Shown here piece after piece: positions 1 to 8,456 of a stretch of DNA of 9,422 nt. The notes beneath the pieces were generated by a model, which was given only the letters and a program-made list of their open reading frames with translations, did no database searches and had not been told where the DNA came from. Each line of letters begins with the position of its first letter. Position 1 is the first letter of the stretch. A program made the position numbers and the translations under genes. This stretch comes from Acidobacteriota bacterium (GTDB lineage: Bacteria > Acidobacteriota > Vicinamibacteria > Vicinamibacterales > UBA2999): positions 1 through 9,422 of the forward strand of contig CANIAI010000060.1 in the NCBI GenBank assembly GCA_947465275.1, written 5' to 3'.

Positions 1-434
1 AGACCGTGGACGTCCGCATCCCTGCCGGCGTCGGCGACGGGTCGCGGGTGCGGGTCGCCGGCGAGGGCGAGCAGGGGGCGGGCGGGGGTCCGGCGGGTGA
101 TCTCTACCTGCGGATCCGTCTCTCGCCGCACCCGGTGTTCGAGCGCAAGGGGCGCGACGTCTACGTCGCCCTGCCGGTGCCGGTCACGACCGCCGTCCTC
201 GGCGGCGAGGCGCAGGTGCCGACGCTCGCGGGCCCGGCGGTGCGGCTGCGGATCCCCGAGTTGACACAGAACGGACAGCTCTTCCGGTTGAAGGGCTACG
301 GCATGCCCGCCGTGGGCAAGCCGGACGAGAAGGGTGACGCCTACGCGCGCATCGCGGTGCAGCTCCCGCGGGAGCTCTCCGCCACGGCACGGGAACACTA
401 CCAGGCGCTGGCGAAATCAGAGGGAGCGTCATGA
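1..434 (+). CDS. dnaJ: DnaJ/CbpA-type co-chaperone, C-terminal part only (5' end outside window)
   Basis: Partial gene: the window opens inside the reading frame, which runs from base 3 to the TGA at 432-434 (about 143 residues). The protein matches the C-terminal substrate-binding beta-sandwich region of Hsp40 proteins. It has the IPAGVGDG stretch opening the domain, the GDLYLRIRLSPHPVFERKGR block, the LGGEAQVPTL block, and the FRLKGYGMPAVG segment near the end. Hsp40 proteins deliver unfolded clients to DnaK and stimulate its ATPase. The J domain and any zinc-finger region lie upstream and cannot be seen, so type I (DnaJ) and type II (CbpA) cannot be told apart; the symbol is provisional. 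The stop overlaps the clpB start as ATGA, which indicates translational coupling. That fits the joint role of DnaK/DnaJ and ClpB in protein disaggregation. Confidence 0.9.
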   Translation, partial: TVDVRIPAGVGDGSRVRVAGEGEQGAGGGPAGDLYLRIRLSPHPVFERKGRDVYVALPVPVTTAVLGGEAQVPTLAGPAVRLRIPELTQNGQLFRLKGYGMPAVGKPDEKGDAYARIAVQLPRELSATAREHYQALAKSEGAS

Positions 435-3022
435 ATCTGAACACGTTCACCGAGAAGGCCCAGGAAGCGATCCTGGGCGCGCAGACGCTGGCCGGCGAGC
501 TGCACCACGCCGAAGTGGTGCCCGAGCACCTGCTCGTGACGCTCGTCGAACAGTCGGGCGGCATCGTGCCGTCCATCCTGCGGAAGCTGAACCTCGACCC
601 GACACGCGTCGCGGCGGACGCCCGGGCGCTGCTGGCCAGCCTGCCGCAGAGCCACGGCGGCGACCTGCGCCTCTCGCCGCGGATGAAGCTGGTCTTCGAC
701 GCCGCGCAGGCGGAAGCCAGCCGGCTGCAGGACCAGTTCATGAGCGTCGAGCACCTGCTCGTCGCCATCGCGACCGAGGCCGGCCGCTCGCCGGGCGCGC
801 AGCTGCTGCAGAAGCTCGGGGTCACGAAGGACGCCCTCTACGCCGCCCTCACGCAGGTGCGCGGCAACCAGCGCGTCACCTCGCAGAACCCCGAGGTGAC
901 GTACGAGGCGCTCACCCGCTACGGCCGCGACCTCACCGAGCTGGCGAAGAAGGGGAAGCTCGACCCGGTCATCGGGCGCGACGAGGAAGTGCGCCGCGTC
1001 ATCCAGGTGCTGTCGCGCCGCACGAAGAACAACCCGGTGCTCATCGGCGAGCCGGGCGTCGGCAAGACCGCGATCGTCGAGGGACTCGCGCAGCGGATCG
1101 TCCGCGGCGACGTCCCCGAGGGGCTGAAGAACAAGACCATCTTCGCGCTCGACATGGGCGCGCTGGTCGCCGGCGCGAAGTATCGCGGCGAGTTCGAGGA
1201 GCGTCTCAAGGCTGTGCTGAAGGAGATCACCGAATCGGAGGGGCGCATCGTCCTCTTCATCGACGAGCTCCATACCGTGGTGGGTGCCGGCGCGGCGGAA
1301 GGGGCGATGGATGCCTCGCAGATGCTGAAGCCGATGCTCGCCCGCGGCGAGCTGCACACCATCGGCGCGACGACGCTCGACGAGTACCGCAAGCACATCG
1401 AGAAGGACGCGGCGCTCGAGCGGCGCTTCCAGCCGGTGCTGGTCGGCGAGCCGACGGTCGAGGACACGATTTCGATCCTGCGCGGGCTGCGCGAACGCTA
1501 CGAGATCCATCACAAGGTGTCGTTCAAGGACGCGGCGCTCGTCGCGGCGGCCGTCCTGTCGCACCGCTACATCGCCGACCGGTTCCTGCCCGACAAGGCG
1601 ATCGACCTGGTCGACGAGGCGGCGGCGAAGATCCGCATGGAGATCGACTCGATGCCGACCGAACTCGACGAGGTGCGGCGCCGGGTCATGCAGCTCGAGA
1701 TCGAGCGCGAGGCGCTGCGCAAGGAAACCGACACGGCGTCACGCGACCGGCTCGCGAAGCTCGAGAAAGAACTCGCCGACCTGAAGGAAGACGAGACGCG
1801 GCTGCGCGCGCAGTGGGAGGCCGAGAAGGCCGAGATCAGCGGCAGCAGCACCCTGAAGGAGCAGCTGGAACAGGCGCGGCTCGCGTACGAGGCCGCGACG
1901 CGGGCCGGCGACTACGCGAAGGCCTCCGAACTGCAGTACGGCCGAATCCCCCAGCTCGAGAAGAAGCTGGCGGATCAGGACGGCGCCGCCGCCCCCAAGG
2001 GCGGGCGCATGCTGAAGCTCGAGGTCGACGAGGAAGACATCGCCGAGGTCGTGGCCAAGTGGACCAACATCCCGGTGAGCCGGCTGATGGAGGGCGAGAT
2101 CCAGAAGCTGATCCACATGGAGGAGCGGCTGCACCAGCGGGTGATCGGGCAGGATGAGGCGATCGTCGCGGTGTCGAACGCGATTCGGCGCGCGCGCGCC
2201 GGGCTGCAGGACCCGAACCGGCCGCTCGGCAGCTTCATCTTCCTGGGGCCGACCGGCGTCGGCAAGACCGAGCTCGCCCGGGCGCTGGCCGAATTCCTGT
2301 TCGACGACGAGCAGGCGATGGTGCGCATCGACATGTCCGAGTACCAGGAGAAGCACACGGTCTCGCGCATGATCGGCGCCCCTCCCGGCTATGTCGGCTA
2401 CGAGGAGGCCGGCCAGCTCACCGAGGCGGTGCGGCGGCGCCCCTACGCGGTGGTGCTCTTCGACGAGATCGAGAAGGCGCACCCCGAGGTGCTGAACGTG
2501 CTGCTGCAGCTGCTCGATGACGGGCGGCTGACCGACGGCAAGGGGCGGACGGTCGACTTCCGCAACGTGGTGGTCATCATGACCTCGAACCTCGGCAGCC
2601 AGTTCATCGCCGAGCATTCGGGGGAACTGACCGAGGGCATCCGGCGCCAGGTGACGGAATCGCTCCGCCAGCACTTCCGGCCGGAGTTCGTCAACCGGAT
2701 CGACGAGGTGATCTTCTTCCATGCGCTGGGGCTGGCCCACATGGGGTCGATCATCGACATCCAGATGCGCGGGCTGCTCAAGCGGCTGGAGGATCGCAAG
2801 ATCCAGGTCGAACTGACCGAGGCCGCCAAGGGCTACCTCGTCAGCGAGGGCTACGACCCGGCGTTCGGGGCGCGGCCGCTCAAGCGGACGATCCAGCGGA
2901 AGATTCTGGACCCGCTGGCCATCCGGGTGCTCGAGGGCGAGTTCCGGGAAGGCGACCGGATTACGGTCGACGTGGGCGACAATGGCTTGTCGTTCGCGAA
3001 ACGCGAGGCGGTGCCGGCGTAG
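431..3022 (+). CDS. clpB: ATP-dependent disaggregase ClpB (Hsp104/ClpB AAA+ chaperone)
   Basis: An 863-residue protein, the usual length for ClpB. In order: a Clp N-terminal repeat domain (about 1-140); first AAA+ module with Walker A GEPGVGKT at 206-213 and Walker B ending D278-E279; the long coiled-coil middle domain (about 405-530) that separates ClpB from ClpA/ClpC; second AAA+ module with Walker A GPTGVGKT at 606-613, Walker B D678-E679 and the sensor-2 motif GAR at 813-815. All key residues are present, and no ClpP-docking IGF/IGL loop was noticed. ClpB is a cytosolic hexamer that pulls proteins out of aggregates together with DnaK/DnaJ. The start ATG at 431 overlaps the upstream stop and has an AGGGAG Shine-Dalgarno at 421-426. 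A GTG at codon 143 (857-859) sits where E. coli ClpB uses an internal GTG start (codon 149) for its N-truncated form, but I see no clear ribosome site before it. The stop is TAG in a hairpin loop. Confidence 0.98.
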   Translation: MNLNTFTEKAQEAILGAQTLAGELHHAEVVPEHLLVTLVEQSGGIVPSILRKLNLDPTRVAADARALLASLPQSHGGDLRLSPRMKLVFDAAQAEASRLQDQFMSVEHLLVAIATEAGRSPGAQLLQKLGVTKDALYAALTQVRGNQRVTSQNPEVTYEALTRYGRDLTELAKKGKLDPVIGRDEEVRRVIQVLSRRTKNNPVLIGEPGVGKTAIVEGLAQRIVRGDVPEGLKNKTIFALDMGALVAGAKYRGEFEERLKAVLKEITESEGRIVLFIDELHTVVGAGAAEGAMDASQMLKPMLARGELHTIGATTLDEYRKHIEKDAALERRFQPVLVGEPTVEDTISILRGLRERYEIHHKVSFKDAALVAAAVLSHRYIADRFLPDKAIDLVDEAAAKIRMEIDSMPTELDEVRRRVMQLEIEREALRKETDTASRDRLAKLEKELADLKEDETRLRAQWEAEKAEISGSSTLKEQLEQARLAYEAATRAGDYAKASELQYGRIPQLEKKLADQDGAAAPKGGRMLKLEVDEEDIAEVVAKWTNIPVSRLMEGEIQKLIHMEERLHQRVIGQDEAIVAVSNAIRRARAGLQDPNRPLGSFIFLGPTGVGKTELARALAEFLFDDEQAMVRIDMSEYQEKHTVSRMIGAPPGYVGYEEAGQLTEAVRRRPYAVVLFDEIEKAHPEVLNVLLQLLDDGRLTDGKGRTVDFRNVVVIMTSNLGSQFIAEHSGELTEGIRRQVTESLRQHFRPEFVNRIDEVIFFHALGLAHMGSIIDIQMRGLLKRLEDRKIQVELTEAAKGYLVSEGYDPAFGARPLKRTIQRKILDPLAIRVLEGEFREGDRITVDVGDNGLSFAKREAVPA

Positions 3023-3031
3023 GCCGGCACC
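3010..3031 (+). promoter_or_regulatory. Intercistronic hairpin at the clpB stop codon
   Basis: A perfect 9-bp inverted repeat pairs 3010-3018 (GGTGCCGGC) with 3023-3031 (GCCGGCACC). The 4-base loop GTAG contains the TAG stop of clpB at 3020-3022. No run of T follows, so it is not a classical intrinsic terminator. It lies 22 bases before the ftsH start. In an operon, such a stem could set the clpB:ftsH ratio by stabilising or cleaving the mRNA, or by slowing ribosomes at termination. The structure is seen; the role is inference. Confidence 0.55.
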
Positions 3032-3052
3032 CGCCCTTCACCACGAGTAGGC

Positions 3053-4993
<1,941 letters not shown>

Positions 4994-5004
4994 CCCGTCG
5001 CGAG

Positions 5005-5331
5005 ATGGAGGACGAGCGCGCATTGACGGGGGAACCCGACCCGGACGTCGGCGGCGAGGAGTTCGCCTCCGTTCGGGTGGCACCCGAGGATCTGGCTCCA
5101 GACACGCTGCGGGCGGTGGTCGAGTCGTTCGTGCTGCGCGAGGGGACCGACTATGGCCTCCACGAGGTGTCACTGGAGGCCAAGGTCGAGCAGGTGCTGG
5201 GTCAGCTTCGTCGCGGTGAGGCGCACATCACGTTCGATCCCGCCACCGAGTCGGTCAACGTGGTGGTGACGAGCGCGATCGACGGCTCACGGTCGCCGCG
5301 CTGGGTGCGTCGATTCGACGCGGACCGCTAG
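5005..5331 (+). CDS. YheU/UPF0270-family small protein
   Basis: A 108-residue protein whose core (about residues 23-92) matches the UPF0270 (YheU) family: EDLAPDTLRAVVESFVLREG followed by TDYG, then the ESVNVV segment. E. coli YheU has about 72 residues and begins near residue 23 here, so this protein has an extra acidic N-terminal stretch (about 22 residues) and a basic C-terminal tail of about 14. The role of the family is not established. The chosen ATG is 11 bases after the ftsH stop with no strong Shine-Dalgarno; the GTG at 5077 is a poor alternative because its GAGGAG is too far away. The position suggests co-transcription with clpB-ftsH. The last 77 bases are antisense to the end of rlmF. 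I associate the family mostly with Gammaproteobacteria, so horizontal acquisition is possible but not shown. Confidence 0.85.
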   Translation: MEDERALTGEPDPDVGGEEFASVRVAPEDLAPDTLRAVVESFVLREGTDYGLHEVSLEAKVEQVLGQLRRGEAHITFDPATESVNVVVTSAIDGSRSPRWVRRFDADR

Positions 5332-6235
5332 CGCTCGAGAACGTCCAGGCCAGAATGCGACTCTGCTTCTGCCCCTGAGCCATCGCCAGTGTTCGCACGT
5401 CCGACGCGCCGGCGGCGTGCAGGGCGTCGATCAATGGAGGCACATGATCGCGTCGTGACACGAGCGTGGTGAACCAGTGGCACTGGCCAGCGGCCGTCAC
5501 GCTCTCGGCGATCATCCGGCGCACGAACTCGAGTTCTCCGCCCTCGCACCACAATTCCCGGGCCTGCCCGCCGAAGTTGAGCGGTGCCTCTCTCGACTGC
5601 CCGAGGTTGCGATTCTTGCGGCGGCTCCCCGCGGCCGCGTCCTGCGCTGACGCGTGGAACGGAGGATTGCACATCGAGGCGGCGAACGCTTCTCCGCTGG
5701 CAATCACGTTCCTGAAATACCCGCCCGGTGACGGCTGCACTCGACACTCGACCAGGCTGGCGACAGCCGGATTCGCCGCCACGATGCGTCGCGCCCAGTC
5801 CACAGCCTCCCGATCGATGTCCGAACCGACAACACGCCAGCCGTACTCGCTGGCCCCGATGAGGGGGTAGATACAGCTCGCGCCAACACCGATGTCGAGC
5901 ACGCGTGTCGAAGGGCCGCGTGGGATCGACGAACCACTCCCCTCGGCCAGCAGATCCGCCAGGTAATGCAGGTAGTCGCTGCGCCCCGGGATCGGCGGAC
6001 ACAGATAGCCGGGCGGCACATCCCAGTGCCTGACGCCATACGCGTCCGCCAGGAGCGCGCGGTTCAAGGCCTTCACGGCGGACGGATTGGCGTAGTCGAT
6101 CGACAGGTCGCCGTAGGGGTTGGGCGCGACAAACGGCGCGAGCGTCGGGTCCGCCACCACCAACTGCGCGAAGTCGTAACCGGCACGAAACCGGTTGCGC
6201 GGATGCATGGCCTCTTTGCGAGCGTGCCGAATCAT
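5255..6235 (-). CDS. rlmF: 23S rRNA (adenine-1618-N6)-methyltransferase RlmF
   Basis: A 326-residue protein closely resembling E. coli RlmF (YbiN, about 308 residues), which uses S-adenosylmethionine to make m6A at position 1618 of 23S rRNA. It shows the N-terminal HPRNRFRAGYDF block (11-22), DYANPSAVKALNRALL (47-62), WDVPPGYLCPPIPGRSDYLH (71-90), the SAM-binding DIGVGA motif (114-119) with CIYPLIG, the catalytic NPPF motif of N6-adenine methyltransferases (190-193), LNFGGQ (219-224) and WCEGGE (229-234). Family similarity ends near AWTF at 296-299; the last 25 or so residues are encoded opposite yheU and look non-homologous. The ATG at 6235 directly follows the upstream eamA TAG and has AAGG about 5 bases before it, which favours it over M10 (6208). 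It is probably translationally coupled to eamA. Confidence 0.95.
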   Translation of the reverse strand: MIRHARKEAMHPRNRFRAGYDFAQLVVADPTLAPFVAPNPYGDLSIDYANPSAVKALNRALLADAYGVRHWDVPPGYLCPPIPGRSDYLHYLADLLAEGSGSSIPRGPSTRVLDIGVGASCIYPLIGASEYGWRVVGSDIDREAVDWARRIVAANPAVASLVECRVQPSPGGYFRNVIASGEAFAASMCNPPFHASAQDAAAGSRRKNRNLGQSREAPLNFGGQARELWCEGGELEFVRRMIAESVTAAGQCHWFTTLVSRRDHVPPLIDALHAAGASDVRTLAMAQGQKQSRILAWTFSSASGPRRIDAPSAATVSRRSRSSPPR

Positions 6236-7219
6236 CTATGCCTTAACCAGCGCCTTCCGGAGCGAGGCGCCGTTCACCACGACGATCCCGCCGACGATCA
6301 GCACCGTCCCCACGACGAGCCGCCAGTCGAGCGGCTCCCCCAGCACGCCGATCCCCAGCAGCAGCCCCACGACCGGGAACACGTAGGTGACGACCGTCGC
6401 CCGCGTGGCGCCCCAGGCGTTGATCAGGCTGAAGTACAGCAGGTAGGCGACGCACGACCCGAGCAGGCCGAGCCAGATCACGGCCACCCACGCCACCGGC
6501 GCGGAGGCCCAGTGCACCGGCCGCTCCCAGATCAGCACCGCGACCGCGAGGAAGATCGCGGCGAAGCTCACCGTGGTGCTCGATTGCACTAGCGGCGCCT
6601 GCCCGCGCAGCACCCGCCGCGAGTAGGCGGCGGCCACCGCGTACGAGAGGGCCGCGGCCAGCACGGCCAATGCGCCCCACACACCTCCCGGGCCGGCGAT
6701 GCCGCCCCCCACGATGACCACGACACCCACGAAGCCGGCCACCAGGCCGGCCAGGCGCACGAGCGTGAACGGCTCGTCCGCGAGGACGAAGTGCGCGATC
6801 ACGATCGCGAACAGCGGCACCGTCCCGTTGAGGATCGACGCGAGGCCCGATGGAATGCGCGTTTCCCCCCAGGTGATCAGCGCGAACGGCAGCGCGGTAT
6901 TGAGCAGCCCCACAAGGGCGCTGGCGGCGAGCACCCGCGGCTCACGCGGGAATGACTGTCGCCGCGCCACCATCAGCGCGACGAGCCCGAGGGCGCCGAT
7001 GGTGAGGCGCATCGTCACCAGCAGCAGCGGCGGGAAGCCGGCGCCGTCCGGCATCGGCAGGCCGAACACCGGGGCGCCGCCATTGCCGAGCCCGACCTTG
7101 ATCCAGAGGAATGACGAGCCCCAGATGAGGCCCAGCAGCGCGAACATCACCCATTCCCGTCGCGCGGCGGCCCTCGCGTCCATCCGGTCAGCGTACCGCG
7201 CCGCTCCCCCGCCGGTCAC
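6236..7219 (-). CDS. EamA/DMT-superfamily transporter (RhaT/YdcZ-like fold)
   Basis: An inner-membrane protein of 315 residues from the ATG at 7183 (327 from an in-frame GTG at 7219), with about ten hydrophobic helices in two repeated halves of about five. This is the layout of two EamA domains in the drug/metabolite transporter superfamily. Family features include the N-terminal LIWGSSFLWIK stretch and the loop GETRIPSGLASILNGTVPLF at the end of the first half; the second half repeats the pattern around ALSYAVAAAYSRR. Members export amino acids, metabolites or drugs; nothing here fixes the substrate. I prefer the ATG at 7183 because a GGTACGCT box lies 6 bases upstream, suggesting a leaderless transcript. 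The GTG is preceded by a weak GGGAAAG. The gene ends in TAG, immediately followed by the rlmF ATG. Confidence 0.93.
   Translation of the reverse strand: MTGGGAARYADRMDARAAARREWVMFALLGLIWGSSFLWIKVGLGNGGAPVFGLPMPDGAGFPPLLLVTMRLTIGALGLVALMVARRQSFPREPRVLAASALVGLLNTALPFALITWGETRIPSGLASILNGTVPLFAIVIAHFVLADEPFTLVRLAGLVAGFVGVVVIVGGGIAGPGGVWGALAVLAAALSYAVAAAYSRRVLRGQAPLVQSSTTVSFAAIFLAVAVLIWERPVHWASAPVAWVAVIWLGLLGSCVAYLLYFSLINAWGATRATVVTYVFPVVGLLLGIGVLGEPLDWRLVVGTVLIVGGIVVVNGASLRKALVKA
7188..7197 (-). promoter_or_regulatory. Putative -10 box (GGTACGCT) for the eamA-rlmF unit
   Basis: On the - strand, GGTACGCT ends 6 bases before the ATG at 7183. The TACGCT core (7190-7195) is a plausible sigma-70-type -10 element. 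Its spacing would place the transcript start at or next to the ATG, giving a leaderless mRNA. No convincing -35 was found. The opposite gene has the same box (GGTATGCT) near its start, which supports the reading, but this is inference from two short motifs. Confidence 0.35.
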
Positions 7220-7243
7220 GCGCTTTCCCGTCCGAGCCGCTGG

Positions 7244-7251
7244 GGTATGCT
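7244..7251 (+). promoter_or_regulatory. Putative -10 box (GGTATGCT) for the DACNV-like gene
   Basis: TATGCT at 7246-7251 resembles a sigma-70 -10 element and ends 9 bases before the ATG at 7261, so the transcript would have a leader of only about 2-3 bases. AGGGA at 7253-7257 looks like a Shine-Dalgarno but is only 3 bases from the ATG, too close to work well. No clear -35 is seen; TTTCCC at 7224-7229 is a weak match. This site and the eamA box share the short divergent intergenic space. Confidence 0.35.
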
Positions 7252-7260
7252 CAGGGATCG

Positions 7261-8415
7261 ATGCGTCAACCAGCCTACGGACACGCGGGGGACGTCGCCC
7301 CCATCGTGGCGGCGCACCTCGCGCAGCACCGCACGCGGATGGGCGGCGGGGGCCAGGGGAGCGAGGGCGACTCCGGGTCGCTGCTGCCGGACGCCGCCGC
7401 CATCAGCCAGCTCGTCGATGTCGCCTTCTGGGCGAGCCTGCGGCGCGAGGAAGGCTAGGTCCCGACCATCTCGCTGGCGTGGCTGCCCCCCACCGCCGAC
7501 ATCCACCCGCTCCGCTTCCGCCAGGCGCTGCCGCTCGACGCCGCCGCGCTGTCGAAGCTGGCGCCCGCCGTCGAACGGCCCGGCATCCACCTGGGCGTCT
7601 GGCCGGACGGCGATCGCCTCACCGTCTGGGGCACCACGCGGACCATCCCGCCGTTCTGCTTCGTCGTCGAGGTCGTCGCGCCGGGACTGCTCGTGCTGAA
7701 GCACCGGCCGCGCCTCGAGTCGCGGAAGTTCGTGAACCTGGCCGTCATCGAGGCCGACCGCGTGAAGATCGTGGACGAGACGGCCGCCGCCGCCGACTCC
7801 GACTGTCCCACGCTGCTCAGCAGCCTGCTCGGCTTCGCGACCTCCGAGTCAGCCGGCGAGGCGGCGCACGTACTGGTGCAGCTCGCCGTCTCGATGCGGC
7901 GGCATCACCGTGGCGGGGCGCTGCTGGTCGTGCCGGCCGGCCACGACCGCTGGCGCGAGTCGATCGTCCAGCCGCTGGCCTATGCGGTGGAGCCGACCTT
8001 CACCGAGCTGGCCGACCTCGTGGCCGCGGGCGCGGTCGCCTCGCCGACCCACGAATGGATCGAGTCGATCGCCCGCGCGGTCGACGCCCTCGCCGGCCTC
8101 ACGGCGGTCGACGGCGCGACGATCATCACGGACCGCTACGAGCTGCTCGCCTTCGGCGCGAAGATCCGCCGCAAGCCGGGGGGCACCCCGGTCGACTCGG
8201 TGCTCGCCACCGAACCGATCGAGGGGAGTCATCCCTAGCGGACCACCCCGGCGCAGCTCGGCGGCACCCGGCACCTGTCCGCCGCGCAGTTCGTCAGCGA
8301 CCAGCGTGATGCCGTCGCCCTGGTCGCGTCGCAGGACGGCAAGTTCACCCTCTTCGCCTGGTCGCCCTGTGACGAGGCCGTGCGCGCGCACCGCGTGGAC
8401 ACGCTGCTGCTGTAG
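7261..8415 (+). pseudogene. DACNV-like (DisA_N-related) sensor protein gene interrupted by two in-frame TAG codons
   Basis: One frame runs from the ATG at 7261 to the TAG at 8413, 384 codons, interrupted only by TAG at 7456-7458 (codon 66) and 8236-8238 (codon 326); no frameshift is seen. Protein-like sequence continues smoothly across both: before the first, AISQLVDVAFWASLRREEG, after it TISLAWLPPTADIHPLRF; after the second, GGTRHLSAAQFVSDQRDAVA and FTLFAWSPCDEAVRAHRV. From memory this is the family annotated as probable sensor domain DACNV, distantly related to the diadenylate cyclase (DAC/DisA_N) fold. The DGA motif is kept (284-286), but the RHR motif of active c-di-AMP synthases reads RHL (337-339), so cyclase activity is not expected. 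Stopping at codon 66 leaves a useless stub; restarting at the GTG at 7693 would lose about 144 residues. Pseudogene, base-call errors and amber readthrough are all possible. The family call comes from recalled motifs and needs a profile search. Confidence 0.7.
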
Positions 8416-8423
8416 AAGGACGA

Positions 8424-8443
8424 GCCCGCCGTCGGACGCGGGC
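8424..8443 (+). terminator. Short GC hairpin just after the DACNV-like gene, weak terminator candidate
   Basis: GCCCGC (8424-8429) pairs with GCGGGC (8438-8443) around an 8-base loop, starting 9 bases after the TAG at 8413-8415. There is no T tract after it, so intrinsic termination would be inefficient. It is the only hairpin suitably placed to end the transcript. Confidence 0.25.
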
Positions 8444-8456
8444 ACCGCCCGGCGGC

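Noticed and set aside
334..2157. 607-residue open frame on the + strand overlapping clpB
   Set aside because: Arg/Ala/Gly-rich composition typical of an alternate frame in GC-rich DNA; the overlapping frame encodes a full ClpB with all motifs.
5328..6002. 224-residue - strand frame inside rlmF
   Set aside because: Alternate frame of rlmF; Arg/Gly-rich and without family motifs, whereas the rlmF frame matches its family along its length.
7693..8238. Separate 181-residue gene starting at GTG 7693
   Set aside because: It is the middle of the longer DACNV-like frame; no ribosome site precedes it, and related sequence continues both before and after it.
7261..8415. Genome-wide TAG reassignment to explain the interrupted DACNV-like gene
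   Set aside because: clpB, yheU and the eamA gene end in TAG at about the expected family lengths, so TAG acts as a stop here. Only gene-specific readthrough remains possible.
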